This document shows, one piece after another, positions 17,932 to 27,490 of a stretch of DNA of 64,000 nucleotides. Where the stretch lies: the NCBI RefSeq assembly GCF_008932245.1, contig NZ_CP034910.1, forward strand, positions 992,001 to 1,056,000, in the 5' to 3' direction. The position numbers were made by a program, and so were the translations under genes. Under the pieces are notes generated by a model. It was not told the origin of the DNA. It did not search any database and worked only from the letters and a program-made list of their open reading frames with translations. Source of the DNA: Sinorhizobium alkalisoli (GTDB lineage: Bacteria > Pseudomonadota > Alphaproteobacteria > Rhizobiales > Rhizobiaceae). Position 1 is the first letter of the stretch; every line of letters begins with the position of its first letter.

Positions 17932-20184
17932 ATGAATTTTGATCCGAGCCACTCGAAACGCAGCTTCTCCTCCGTGGGTACCCGTCCCATCCGGCCGGAT
18001 GGAGTCGACAAGGTGACGGGCCGCGCGCGCTACGGCGCGGACTTCAACATGCCCGGCCAGTTGGTCGGACGGATTTTGCGCAGCCCGCACGCTCATGCCA
18101 TCATTCGCAAGATCGACACGTCGAAGGCCGCGCGACTTCCTGGCGTCAAGGCGGTTTTGACGGCGGCGGACCTGCCCGACCTCACCGATGGTGACGCGGC
18201 GATGTATGACATTCTCGACAACTGCATGGCGCGAAAGAAGGCGCTCTACGACGGTCACGCTGTGGCCGCCGTGGCGGCAATCGATGCGCGAACCGCCAAG
18301 CAGGCGCTCAAGCTCATCGAGGTCGAGTATGAACTCCTGCCGCACGTTACCGATGTTGACCAGGCGTTCGCGCCGGATGCTCCGCTCGTCAACGACACGA
18401 TCATCACAACAGGCCTTGACCCCAAGCCCGATCGCCCTTCGAATGTCTCGATGCGGAGCCAGTTCGGGCATGGCGACGTCGATGCCGGCATGGCAAGGGC
18501 CGACTTCGTTGTCGAGCGGACATTCAAGACCGAGCAGACCCACCAGGGCTATATTGAGCCTCACGCCTGCGTCGCCAATGTCAGTTCGGACGGCACAGCG
18601 GACCTTTGGGTTTGCACCCAGGGCCACTTTGTCTATCGCCAGCACTGCGCACAACTGCTCGGCATGGATGCTTCCAAGCTGCGCGTCACGTCTTCGGAAA
18701 TCGGCGGCGGTTTTGGCGGCAAGACCCATGTCTGGGCTGAGCCGGTCGCGCTGGCGTTGTCGCGCAAGGCCGGCAGGCCGGTCAAGCTGGTCATGTCGCG
18801 CGACGAAGTGTTTCGCGCGTCCGGCCCGACCAGCGCCACGTCGATCGACGTAAGGATCGGCGCATTGAAGGACGGAACGATCATCGCCGCCGAAGCGACA
18901 CTTCGCTATTCCTGCGGCCCCTATGCCGGATCATGGGCCGAGATCGGTGCCATGACCGCATTCGCGTGCTACAAGCTCGAGAATGTCAGGACGGTTGGCT
19001 ACGAAGTGCTGGTAAACCGGCCGAAGACCGCGGCATACCGTGCGCCTTCGGCGCCGATGGCGGCGTTCGCAGTGGAAAGCGCCGTCGATGAACTTGCCAA
19101 GAAAGTCGGCATGGATCCGGTCGATTTCCGGATCCGGAACGCGGCACAGGAAGGGACCAAGGCATCCTACGGTCCAGTCTACGGCCCGATCGGCATCGGC
19201 CCGACACTGGAGGCCGTGAAGAACCATCCTCACATGAAGGCACCTCTTGGCAAGAACCAGGGGCGCGGCATGGCATGCGGGTTCTGGTTCAACTTCGGGG
19301 GCCAGACTTGCACCGATCTGAACATCGGGATGGATGGGACGGTCTCGCTCGCGGTTGGCACGGTGGATGTGGGCGGTTCGCGCGCATCGCTGTCGCTGGT
19401 GGCCGCAGAGGAGCTCGGGATCGACTACGCGCTTGTTCGGACGGTGATCGCCGACACGTCTAGTCTCGGCTACAACGACATGACCGATGGCAGCCGGGGA
19501 ACGTTCTCGTCCTCGATGGCCACCATTTCTGCTGCCCGCAACGCGATCAAGATTCTCCGAGAGCGTGCGGCGCAGATGTGGGACATTCTGGTCGAGGACG
19601 TAACCTGGGAAAAGGGCCATGCCGTCGCCAAGGGCGAGACGCACGGAAACCTTCCGAAACTGTCTCTGAAGGAGATTGCGGCGGCATCGGGCACCACGGG
19701 CGGCCCGATTGCGGGGCACAGTGAGATCGTCGCCGACGGCGCCGGCGTATCCTTCGCCACCCATATCTGCGATATCGAGGTCGACCCCGAAACCGGGGCC
19801 ACCAAGGTGCTGCGCTACACCGTGGTGCAGGATGCCGGCAAAGCCGTGCATCCGACCTATGTCGAAGGACAGTACCAGGGCGGCGCCGCGCAGGGCATCG
19901 GCTGGGCACTCAACGAAGAATATATCTACGGCAAAGACGGCAGGCTGCAGAATGCGGGCTTCCTCGACTACCGTATCCCGGTGTGCTCGGATCTGCCTAT
20001 GATAGACACGCAGATCCTGGAGATACCCAACCCCAACCACCCCTATGGGGTTCGCGGCGTCGGGGAAACGTCCATCGTCCCTCCGCTTGCAGCGGTGGCC
20101 AATGCCGTGTCCAATGCGGTCGGCGTGCGAATGCTGCATATTCCCATGTCGCCGCCGCGGATCCTGGCAGCACTTGACGCCTGA
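17932..20184 (+). CDS. Molybdenum hydroxylase catalytic (large) subunit
   Basis: A 750-residue molybdopterin-cytosine-dinucleotide subunit. Recognisable stretches are EIGGGFGGKTHVWAEP (cofactor loop), KTAAYRAPSAPMAAFAVES and the C-terminal GVRGVGETSIVPPLAAVANA, which contains the catalytic glutamate. The active-site loop has AYRAPS and not the AYxCSFR of carbon-monoxide dehydrogenase, so CO oxidation is unlikely and an aromatic, heterocyclic or aldehyde substrate is more plausible. The ATG at 17932 follows GAGGAG two bases after the small-subunit stop. A longer in-frame extension overlaps the small-subunit gene and was rejected. Confidence 0.92.
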   Translation: MNFDPSHSKRSFSSVGTRPIRPDGVDKVTGRARYGADFNMPGQLVGRILRSPHAHAIIRKIDTSKAARLPGVKAVLTAADLPDLTDGDAAMYDILDNCMARKKALYDGHAVAAVAAIDARTAKQALKLIEVEYELLPHVTDVDQAFAPDAPLVNDTIITTGLDPKPDRPSNVSMRSQFGHGDVDAGMARADFVVERTFKTEQTHQGYIEPHACVANVSSDGTADLWVCTQGHFVYRQHCAQLLGMDASKLRVTSSEIGGGFGGKTHVWAEPVALALSRKAGRPVKLVMSRDEVFRASGPTSATSIDVRIGALKDGTIIAAEATLRYSCGPYAGSWAEIGAMTAFACYKLENVRTVGYEVLVNRPKTAAYRAPSAPMAAFAVESAVDELAKKVGMDPVDFRIRNAAQEGTKASYGPVYGPIGIGPTLEAVKNHPHMKAPLGKNQGRGMACGFWFNFGGQTCTDLNIGMDGTVSLAVGTVDVGGSRASLSLVAAEELGIDYALVRTVIADTSSLGYNDMTDGSRGTFSSSMATISAARNAIKILRERAAQMWDILVEDVTWEKGHAVAKGETHGNLPKLSLKEIAAASGTTGGPIAGHSEIVADGAGVSFATHICDIEVDPETGATKVLRYTVVQDAGKAVHPTYVEGQYQGGAAQGIGWALNEEYIYGKDGRLQNAGFLDYRIPVCSDLPMIDTQILEIPNPNHPYGVRGVGETSIVPPLAAVANAVSNAVGVRMLHIPMSPPRILAALDA

Positions 20185-20193
20185 GGAGGTCCC

Positions 20194-20439
20194 ATGGTCG
20201 AGGTGACGCTCTGGGGCTCTCTCGCCGCGGCAGCTGAGGGTAACAGCAAGATCGAGATCGAGGCAAAGAATATCAGGGAACTGTTTGAGAGGTTGCGCGA
20301 ACGGTTTCCTCAGCTCGAGCCACTCATGGATCGAGGCATTGCGGTTGCAATCGACGGAACGATCTATCGCGACACCTGGTCGAAGGAACTGCCGCCGGGA
20401 GCGGAAATCTATCTACTGCCGAGGTTGGCGGGCGGCTAA
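20194..20439 (+). CDS. MoaD/ThiS-like sulphur carrier protein
   Basis: An 81-residue ubiquitin-fold protein ending in the Gly-Gly (RLAGG) needed for thiocarboxylate formation, with the family stretch LPPGAEIYLLP. It starts ten bases after the large-subunit gene behind GAGGAGGTCCC. It may be a dedicated molybdopterin-synthase small subunit, or it may supply sulphur for the terminal sulphido ligand or for substrate activation. The operon position supports a link to the hydroxylase. Confidence 0.85.
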   Translation: MVEVTLWGSLAAAAEGNSKIEIEAKNIRELFERLRERFPQLEPLMDRGIAVAIDGTIYRDTWSKELPPGAEIYLLPRLAGG

Positions 20440-20588
20440 GAGCGGGCGGCGAGACCGCCGGTGTAGACCCACTTGCGGTGCGCCTGTCTGCCCGCAGCTT
20501 TTCTTCCCGCTCGCCGCCTTCAGCAAACGGACCTTGAGTCGGAGCGAGCTAGGCCGAGGCTACTGGAGCGAGCTATATTGGGAGGCTG

Positions 20589-21968
20589 TCAGGCCAACTC
20601 AAGTTGAGAGTCTTTCGCCCCTTTTGCGATCAACGGCGCGGGAGACTTCCTTTGTAGGTGGGAAGCGTTCAGTCGGCGCGCCACGATATCGTGGTTGAGC
20701 CACTGGACGGGCCCGGAGGGATCTGAGGACGCGCCAAAAATTAGCTGCCCGGTCGCCTCCACCACGAGAGCACTCAGGAGGTCGCTGATCATCGCCTTGC
20801 TGTCCCGATGCATCAGCGTGATCTCGTTGGACGTGCCGATGGTCAGATCGGCCTGTGCTTGGCTGTTTGCCATGGGCCACGCCGAGAAGTCGTAAAACGG
20901 ACGCATGACCTTGTTGGCCTGCATATCGGTAATTTTTTGGAACACATCCTTCATCGTGTAGCCGTCTGCCAGAAGCTCCTGGCATGCCTGCCATTGGTCC
21001 TCTGCCCATTGGCCACCGTTCTCTTTCTTCAAGGCGAGCAGCAGCGGTATCAGGGGAAGTTCGATACCCGTAAATACGTCGGACGAATTGGTTCGGATTT
21101 CGGGACAGTTATAGACGGTTGCCTTGACACCCGCTGCCCAGGATTCTTGCGCGATGCATTCGAGCCGCATTTTGGCGTAACCTTGGGTGTAGTTCGTGTA
21201 GGTCTGCCAACGATAGCTCCCGTCAATCAGGACTGCTGTTCCATGGTAACCGTAGGCCGTGTACCGCACCTGAGCACCCGAAGCCTCTACGCGCTCACGG
21301 ATCGCCGCGCTGAAGTCGATAAGATGTCGAAAGGTGATTGCGGAGACTTCATCGAAATTCTGCAAGATGAGCTTGCCCATATCGCTATCGAGCAGCGCTT
21401 GCGAAGACATGTGGCGGTGACCGCGTCCCTTGTAGATACGATTGGCAACAACCAGGAATACCTTCGCTTTCGGGATGCCTCCGGCCATTGTATGGGCGAA
21501 GAAGACATTGCGGCCGTCGGCAATCATTCCGTCGAGAACGGCCATGACCTGTGAAAGCGAAGCCGTGAACCGTGAGGTGGCGATCTCCCGGCACTGCTCA
21601 ATGTAGTCCCAGTCGAGCTTGTCATGTTCCCAGCTCTCCAGCGTCATCGTTGCGAGGAGATCCGTCGGAGTGGGGCCTCCTGTCGGAGCGTCGAGATCGA
21701 AGCCAGCCATAAGAGGTATGTTGATAATCCTGCCGCCCAGGCGGTCCTCGGCGGCAGAGAGTTCCTCGGCGTCCAGAGGCCGCAGTGCGTTGTTCTCGTC
21801 GCGCCGCCCAACCGTGATGCCCACGATGTCCATTCCAGCCCGCCGGGCCTCGGCGAGCAAACCAGTCGCATATCCGCGACCGAATAGTTCGCCGAAGAGG
21901 ACGAAAACATCACCTTTACGAAAGACGCTGTTTTCGGCGATGCGAGTCAATGCGACCGGTTTTTCCAT
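20589..21968 (-). CDS. FabMG-type protein (putative enoyl-ACP reductase family)
   Basis: A 459-residue cytoplasmic protein, on the opposite strand from the hydroxylase operon. It resembles the proteins annotated as the FabMG family of putative enoyl-ACP reductases, with stretches such as FGRGYATGLLAEARRAG, GITVGRRDENNALRPL and FFAHTMAGGIPKAKVF. A nucleotide-binding fold is plausible at the N-terminus, but no textbook glycine motif is clear. The function in this context is unknown. The family name is from memory and was not tested by search. It converges on the MoaD-like gene. Confidence 0.6.
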   Translation of the reverse strand: MEKPVALTRIAENSVFRKGDVFVLFGELFGRGYATGLLAEARRAGMDIVGITVGRRDENNALRPLDAEELSAAEDRLGGRIINIPLMAGFDLDAPTGGPTPTDLLATMTLESWEHDKLDWDYIEQCREIATSRFTASLSQVMAVLDGMIADGRNVFFAHTMAGGIPKAKVFLVVANRIYKGRGHRHMSSQALLDSDMGKLILQNFDEVSAITFRHLIDFSAAIRERVEASGAQVRYTAYGYHGTAVLIDGSYRWQTYTNYTQGYAKMRLECIAQESWAAGVKATVYNCPEIRTNSSDVFTGIELPLIPLLLALKKENGGQWAEDQWQACQELLADGYTMKDVFQKITDMQANKVMRPFYDFSAWPMANSQAQADLTIGTSNEITLMHRDSKAMISDLLSALVVEATGQLIFGASSDPSGPVQWLNHDIVARRLNASHLQRKSPAPLIAKGAKDSQLELA

Positions 21969-22200
21969 GCAGTCAGCTCTTTGGTCCGTTAGTCGTCGAG
22001 CGGTGGCTCAGACAGGCTTCGATAATCACATGGCCGTACTGACCCGGAATGGGAAGTCATTTTAAGTGACCGTTCATTTCAAAGCGTGAAGTCCCCATAA
22101 GGACTTTTCGGTATCTGAACCGGATAAAGCAGACCTAGGGCTGAGCAGCTGGGCCTACACTCTCGATTTCCAAGGGTCTCCACGAGCTGGAGTGGCCTCG

Positions 22201-22701
22201 ATGACCCGTACGAGATTCCTAATCTTCATACTGATACCCGTTGCTGGCTCTAGCCTCCCCACGGTTGGCAACGCCCACCATACCCAAAGACAATGGAAAT
22301 ACCCGCCCGCGTGCTGCAGAGGGAATGAGGTGGGCGGGGATTGCGAACCGATACCTGGCGCCGAGATCAAGAAAGGGCGGAAAGGGTTTTCGGTTCACCT
22401 CCATCCCGGTGACCATCACGCGGCGACGAGAGAGCACTTGTTCTTCGTACCCTACGGAAACGAGCTTCCATCCGGAGACAGCGACTTTCACATTTGCCTT
22501 CACCCGAACGAAGACTACCTGGACTGTTTCTTTGCTCCGCCGGCCGACATTCGATTGCCTCCCGTTTCCTATGCCCAATCGCTGCAACGTTGCGGTGTTC
22601 CGCGCGCGGTGCAGTCAGCTTCGGGGCGTTCTGAAACGTCAAGTGCGACCGGTTGTGCCATTGGAGCTAAAAGATCCATAATGTCCCGCCTTGAACCCTG
22701 A
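22201..22701 (+). CDS. Exported hypothetical protein, cysteine- and histidine-containing
   Basis: A 166-residue protein with a signal peptide (MTRTRFLIFILIPVAGSS) and a mature part containing PACCRGNEVGGDCE, HLHPGDHHAATREH, PYGNELPSGD and FHICLHPNEDYLDCFFAPP. Similar short secreted proteins of unknown function are frequent in rhizobia. The part after FAPPADI looks like an extension past the usual end. The ATG at 22201 has GGAG eight bases upstream. It stands alone. Disulphides or metal binding are possible. Confidence 0.65.
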   Translation: MTRTRFLIFILIPVAGSSLPTVGNAHHTQRQWKYPPACCRGNEVGGDCEPIPGAEIKKGRKGFSVHLHPGDHHAATREHLFFVPYGNELPSGDSDFHICLHPNEDYLDCFFAPPADIRLPPVSYAQSLQRCGVPRAVQSASGRSETSSATGCAIGAKRSIMSRLEP

Positions 22702-22797
22702 AGCGCTGAGTGCAAGCCGCGACGCGGCGCACGCTGTCGTCGCCTCGGATTTTGCCACTCGCTGCGTATCCTCTTCGCAACATGGCGGAGCGCGTCC

Positions 22798-23106
22798 TTA
22801 AATCCCCGACCCATCGAGCTCTTGCTCGTCGTCGCCTTCCCAGGGTGAGGGCATCGAGGTGCGATTGAGATTGGCCGAGGGCATGGGCATCCAGCACTTC
22901 AATTCTGGCTCGGCGTATTCGATGATGCGGCCGGGCGAGGAATCAGCGGCGCGCCACCCTTCTGGGCCGAACTGATCGCCATTCGACCAATACGCGAGGT
23001 CAACTTCTGCCGCACCCTGTTCGGACGGGCGGATCGTGACGAGAATCCGACTGCCGTTTCTTGGCGCGCTCGCCATGTGGCGCCAGTGGTCTGGCTCGGC
23101 CATCAT
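22798..23106 (-). CDS. Small hypothetical protein (DUF551-like)
   Basis: A 102-residue soluble protein. The pattern HWRHMASAPRNGSRILVTIR, then DLAYW, then ELKCWMPMPSANL resembles small phage- and plasmid-borne proteins of the DUF551 kind, which end in a WMPLP-like motif. Its function is unknown. It stands alone on the minus strand. Either of two adjacent ATGs could be the start. Confidence 0.6.
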   Translation of the reverse strand: MMAEPDHWRHMASAPRNGSRILVTIRPSEQGAAEVDLAYWSNGDQFGPEGWRAADSSPGRIIEYAEPELKCWMPMPSANLNRTSMPSPWEGDDEQELDGSGI

Positions 23107-23392
23107 CTTTCCTCCTGCCTTGCTGCAGAAGTGTCGCCTTGCTATCGAAAACGGTCAACTCCAACCTTGCACAACCCACCGTCAATCGACCGATAGGGTC
23201 GTGTCCCCACAGCAGGTGTAGCCGGGTGGCGGCGCCGAATGGTCGGTGTCTTTTCGACAGATTTTTTGGCATTCAGACTCGTGTGTCCTGTACTGCCGAG
23301 CTCATTCGTGTTGCCAGAGTCTCACTCGGTTTCTATCCTGACGCATCATCCGCACCGCACTGGTGCGCCAAGCCCGAGGACCCAAAAGCCCA

Positions 23393-24370
23393 ATGGCATC
23401 TCAGCTGGATATGTTTGCCTCGCCGCCTGAGCCAGGGGATGACGTGGTCGTAAAGCTGCGAGGACCCTTGAAGCTGCGGCGGCAGACGCAACTCGATGAC
23501 GAGGGTATGGCCCGGCTTTTGGAGGAGAGCGGCAGCTATCGCGTGCTGCGCAAGCTTATCGGCCGTCAGATTGTCGATATACCGCGGCCGGGATTTCCTC
23601 GCATTGGAGTGATCGTCGACACCGAGACGACGGGCCTCGACCACACGAAGGACGAAATCATCGAAATTGGGGCAGTCGCGTTCACGTTTGACGACGATGG
23701 CCATATCGGCGACGTCACGGGAGTTTTCGGCGGCCTGCAGCAGCCAACCGTCCCAATACCCCCTGAAATCACCCGCCTGACCGGAATCACCGACGAGATG
23801 GTTGCGGGACAGATGATCGATGTCGGGTCGCTTCGGGCGTTGCTCGACCCGGCCGACCTGGTGATCGCCCACAATGCCGGCTTTGATCGTCCGTTCTGCG
23901 AGGCGTTCTCAAGCATGTTTTCCGGAAAGGCATGGGCCTGTTCCGTCAGGGAAGTCGATTGGGCGGCGCGTGGTTTCGAGGGCACGAAGCTCGGCTATCT
24001 GATTGGCCAAAGTGGCTATTTCCACGATGGCCATCGCGCCGCCGAGGACTGTTTTGCTCTGCTCGAGGTGCTAGCCGGCGCCGACGGGGTGACGGGCCCA
24101 AGCGCTTTTGCGGAACTTCTCAAGTCAAGTCAGCGCTCGCGCGTGCGCATCTTCGCCGAGCACAGCCCCTTCGACATGAAAGATCATCTGAAGGCTCGGG
24201 GATACCGCTGGTCGGATGGCAGCGACGGCCGCCCGAAATCCTGGTGGATTGAAATCGACGAGGAGCAGCTCGCCGCGGAGCTCGCTTTCCTGAGGTCAGA
24301 GATCTACCGGTGGGAAGAGGCCGATCCACCGGTCAAGAGGCTGACGGCGTTTGATCGGTACAAGGCTTGA
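23393..24370 (+). CDS. DnaQ-like 3'-5' exonuclease (DEDDh family)
   Basis: A 325-residue protein. The exonuclease motifs are visible: ExoI VDTETTGLD, ExoII in AHNAGFDRPF and ExoIII DGHRAAEDC (histidine type, DEDDh), preceded by LTGITDEMV. A C-terminal part (about 225-325) contains RGYRWSDGSDGRPKSWW, found in polymerase III epsilon-like rhizobial proteins. The chosen ATG gives MASQLDMFASPPEP. It may act in plasmid DNA repair or processing. No polymerase gene is nearby. Confidence 0.85.
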   Translation: MASQLDMFASPPEPGDDVVVKLRGPLKLRRQTQLDDEGMARLLEESGSYRVLRKLIGRQIVDIPRPGFPRIGVIVDTETTGLDHTKDEIIEIGAVAFTFDDDGHIGDVTGVFGGLQQPTVPIPPEITRLTGITDEMVAGQMIDVGSLRALLDPADLVIAHNAGFDRPFCEAFSSMFSGKAWACSVREVDWAARGFEGTKLGYLIGQSGYFHDGHRAAEDCFALLEVLAGADGVTGPSAFAELLKSSQRSRVRIFAEHSPFDMKDHLKARGYRWSDGSDGRPKSWWIEIDEEQLAAELAFLRSEIYRWEEADPPVKRLTAFDRYKA

Positions 24371-24500
24371 CGCGATGGCCTTGCCGCGCAGGGGCCGTGG
24401 CATGCAGGTTGCACAGGCTCGTTACCGCGACGGTGTCGCCGTTGTGAGGAAGCAATAGCTGCAGCGGGACCACAGTCCGGCTCCTCAAAGGTTGGAACAT

Positions 24501-25094
24501 ATGAAATCACCGTGGAAATTCCTTGCTCGATTGGCGTCGCTGCGACCGTCCGCGAAAGCGCAAGAGAGTTCGGTTGGGACCGATGCCGATTCCAAGGCTC
24601 TCGAAAGCGAAGTGGAGCCTAGGTCCGCAATTCCGCACGGTTCGACGGTAACCGCCAGCCCACCTGCAGACAATGAGGACGTCTCGGTTAATCAAGGCTC
24701 GGTCACATCGGATAAGGCGAAAGGCGACGACGATGTCGCACAGGCGCTAAAACCGCTGATCGATGCTGAGGAGACTCCGGCAACTGCGCGTCATGAAGCC
24801 GAACAGTCGGGTGCCGAAGATCCGAAAAGCGAGGCAATCGCAAACTCGCAAAACAAACCGCTGCTGAAGGGTCGAGAACGTGGGAAGGGAGCCAACGGCC
24901 GCCGGACTGCGCAGAGCGCTGTCGCGATAAAGAATCGGCAAAACCTGCAACCCTCGTCTCCACGTGACTTGTTCTTCCACGAAGTGGCGATACTCGATGA
25001 AGAAATCAAAATGCTGAGGACTCAACTCGCTCAAAAGCTCCATCTGCAGAACGTCCAGCTCAAGAAGATGCTTGACCGATTCGACGTTTCGTGA
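24501..25094 (+). CDS. Hypothetical protein with C-terminal leucine-zipper-like tail
   Basis: A 197-residue, mostly polar and low-complexity protein starting MKSPWKFLARLASLR. The last 45 residues form a predicted coiled coil (EVAILDEEIKMLRTQLAQKL, then VQLKKMLDRF) that resembles the tails of the SyrB-like protein at 25409-25861 and the protein at 26115-26723. The middle is disordered-looking and rich in Ala, Glu and Ser. It may be a regulatory partner or a SyrB-family relative without the helix-turn-helix. AAAGG precedes the ATG by nine bases. Confidence 0.55.
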   Translation: MKSPWKFLARLASLRPSAKAQESSVGTDADSKALESEVEPRSAIPHGSTVTASPPADNEDVSVNQGSVTSDKAKGDDDVAQALKPLIDAEETPATARHEAEQSGAEDPKSEAIANSQNKPLLKGRERGKGANGRRTAQSAVAIKNRQNLQPSSPRDLFFHEVAILDEEIKMLRTQLAQKLHLQNVQLKKMLDRFDVS

Positions 25095-25408
25095 GCTTGG
25101 CGGCGAAGCCCCCGCCGACTCCTTAGTCGTGACGGCTGTGTTCTCGAGAAGGCCGTGCCCTGCGGTATCATACTGCGTGCCCGATCCGAACCTGCTCTCC
25201 CAATCTATGGGGGGTCGCCACGATTAAGTTGGGGGATTGTGGCAGGCAGGGTAGCGTTTATTTCAGGTGAGAGTTGGGAGCCTCTCACCGTCGCCTGTCA
25301 GTGCACAGGCCAGGTCTCAACAATCGGTAAAGCAGGACTCTCATGGTTGTGTTGACTCTGTGGAACACTCCGCCGAAAACAGACGATCACTAAAGGAGGG
25401 AATTGCTG

Positions 25409-25861
25409 ATGGCTGACGAGAGTAATGCGGGACCAGTAGCCGGGGCTGTATCGGCGGAAGCAGAAGTGAAAGCACCAACGGCTGAGAAGCGGCGGTCGCC
25501 ACGACCTCGGAAGGCGGCTTCCGGACCGGAACAATCAAAGCCGGCCGCTAAACGCAGGGGGTATACCGAGCAAGAGAAGAGCGAGAAGCTCAAGGCGATC
25601 GCGGCGCAGGTCACCGGAGGCAGCACTCTCAAGGATGCTATCAAGACCGCCGGCATATCAGAGCAAACCTACTACCATTGGAAAGGTGCTGCGAAACCTG
25701 TCGAGCAGAAGGACACGAAGAGCACCAAACCCCTACCGGCCGGCGATGACTTGGCAGATCTTGTCCAGCTCGAAGAGGAAAATCAGAGGCTCCGCAAGCT
25801 GCTGGCGGAAAAGCTGAGAGCTGAAAATGCCGACCTGCGCAAGAGGCTCGGTCTGGACTAA
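25409..25861 (+). CDS. SyrB-like regulator
   Basis: A 150-residue protein very similar in layout to SyrB, a Sinorhizobium protein affecting the symbiotic regulator SyrM. It has an Ala/Lys-rich N-terminus, then KRRGYTEQEKSEKLKAIAAQ and TLKDAIKTAGISEQTYYHWK, a helix-turn-helix of the transposase-OrfA kind. It ends in a leucine-zipper tail LEEENQRLRKLLAEKLRAEN with a short basic end. The ATG at 25409 has AAAGGAGGG eight bases upstream. It lies between two proteins with similar tails, possibly forming heterodimers. A target promoter cannot be named. Confidence 0.85.
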   Translation: MADESNAGPVAGAVSAEAEVKAPTAEKRRSPRPRKAASGPEQSKPAAKRRGYTEQEKSEKLKAIAAQVTGGSTLKDAIKTAGISEQTYYHWKGAAKPVEQKDTKSTKPLPAGDDLADLVQLEEENQRLRKLLAEKLRAENADLRKRLGLD

Positions 25862-26114
25862 CCAGGATCGAGAATGCAGGCTACAGTTTTAGCGTCCTCC
25901 GTGTTACGCCAGAAGCTTGTATTCTGCTCCCCATTGGCATCGCCGCTGCAAACAACGCTCTGCTGTTTGCCGCTCTCGCCGGTGAAAGGCGTGGCAGCTC
26001 CCGAGGTTGGCGAAGAGTTGATGCGGGCAAGCAGAGGTTATATTGCTGCGCCAGCAGGATGCAGCGGCGCCAATCGGTGTTGCATTTTTTATGATTGCTT
26101 GGGATCAAAAGTAG

Positions 26115-26723
26115 ATGAAGACGCCACAACGGAGATTCGTTGTCGAATTCAAGTCGGGGCGACGCCGGCCAAAAGCCCAGACGACCTCAATTTGGGGAGA
26201 CACAGATCTCAAGGCTTTGACCCGCGAAGTGGAATATGCGGCGTCGCATCTGTTCAACTCAAATGAAGCACCTGCGCCCGACCCAGGTGAAACCAGGCGG
26301 GCTGATCCGATCAATGCAAAGTCTGTCAACGAGCGCGCCGACGATGTCGACGTTGCACTAGCAGCGATACCATTTGCCAACAGTGAAGACGTTGACATTG
26401 TGAAGCAACGCGAGGCCAATCATCCAGCCGAAGCAGTTGGGCAGGTGCAGGAGAGCCAACTTGCATCGCAGCCTCGAACAACATCAACTGCCACTCCTCG
26501 AAAGCGCGCCAAGCACATCGCCACTCAGAGGATCACGCTCAGCTCGAAGGTGAGGCACGAGGATCTAACTGCGCAGATCGGGACTGTCGACAATCGGATC
26601 TCCGCGGACGAGCTTGTCGCCCTCGAGGCAGACAACAGGCGCCTGAAGAGATTGCTGGCTGAACAGCTTAGTGCACAGAACCTTTGGCTCAAGAAGATGC
26701 TTGAACGATTTGGTGCCGAATAG
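26115..26723 (+). CDS. Hypothetical protein with N-terminal conserved motif and zipper tail
   Basis: A 202-residue protein. The N-terminus MKTPQRRFVVEFKSGRRRPK and SIWGDTDLKALTREVE resembles small rhizobial proteins found near syrB homologues. The C-terminus LEADNRRLKRLLAEQLSAQN, followed by LWLKKMLERF, is a coiled coil matching the tails at 24501-25094 and 25409-25861. The middle is low complexity. No enzymatic motif is seen. It is probably a DNA- or protein-binding accessory factor (inference). Confidence 0.6.
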   Translation: MKTPQRRFVVEFKSGRRRPKAQTTSIWGDTDLKALTREVEYAASHLFNSNEAPAPDPGETRRADPINAKSVNERADDVDVALAAIPFANSEDVDIVKQREANHPAEAVGQVQESQLASQPRTTSTATPRKRAKHIATQRITLSSKVRHEDLTAQIGTVDNRISADELVALEADNRRLKRLLAEQLSAQNLWLKKMLERFGAE

Positions 26724-27490
26724 CGAGGTCGCACCGCTGGCGTGGGGCATTGAAACGGCTGAGTCTATCGTGCCGTCGCAACGGCGACGGCATTGTCATC
26801 GCCATCGGAAATGCCAGGTTTTCCGGCCCGACTGAAGGGTTGAAGGCGGAATGCATCGCCGCCGGCCTTTAGTGATAGATAGAATTGACCTGGAATTCGA
26901 GCTCGTTGCCCGGGGTGACCTAGTGGTCGCCTTCGCCTCGGTCCCGATCCCCAGCCCTAGCCCCATCGTCATCCGCTCCGCGACGCTGCTTCAGCCTGTG
27001 CCGCTGCCGGCGCCGAGATCTGGAATTTGCCGGATAGCGTCACCGATGCTTGGAAGGTAAACCAAGCGGTCCAAAGCGCCCGGTTATTGCTCCGGCTCGA
27101 CACGACCTGGTCCCTGGTCCTGCCTGAGATAAAAAATCGGGCCGCGGGAAGACCGAGGCCGTTTGAGATGTGAAGGTATATAACCTCCAGAGGGGAACAG
27201 CCGACGCGGTGGCACTGGGAAGAAAAGCCATCACCCTGCATCAGCCGCAGTCAATATGCTCATTTCGTGTGCGATCGTGCGATCGGCAATCTTTTATCGT
27301 GCAGGGTAGCTATGCCTTTTTCGCTGGCGTTAACTGTTGGCGGAAGCCGCGGCGTGGCCGCCGCGGCCGGAGGGGATGGCAAGCGAGGGATGGTAAATGG
27401 AGGGCGGCAGAGGGAGAGGAGGGAGGGGAAACCGTGACGGGTTGAAAGGTTCGGAGAGAGGCTCCGGCCGGCCCGCCACGGAGAAGCGAT
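26724..27490. other. Gene-poor stretch before the plasmid maintenance block
   Basis: No gene is supported in these 770 bases. The sequence near 27330-27470 is very purine- and GC-rich (GGCGGCAGAGGGAGAGGAGG), which could be a leader of the ParB-like gene. GGAGAAGCGAT just before 27491 is its ribosome binding site. Confidence 0.5.

Noticed and set aside
17932..20184. Carbon-monoxide dehydrogenase (CoxL)
   Set aside because: The required AYxCSFR active-site loop is replaced by AYRAPS, so a general molybdenum hydroxylase is the safer call.
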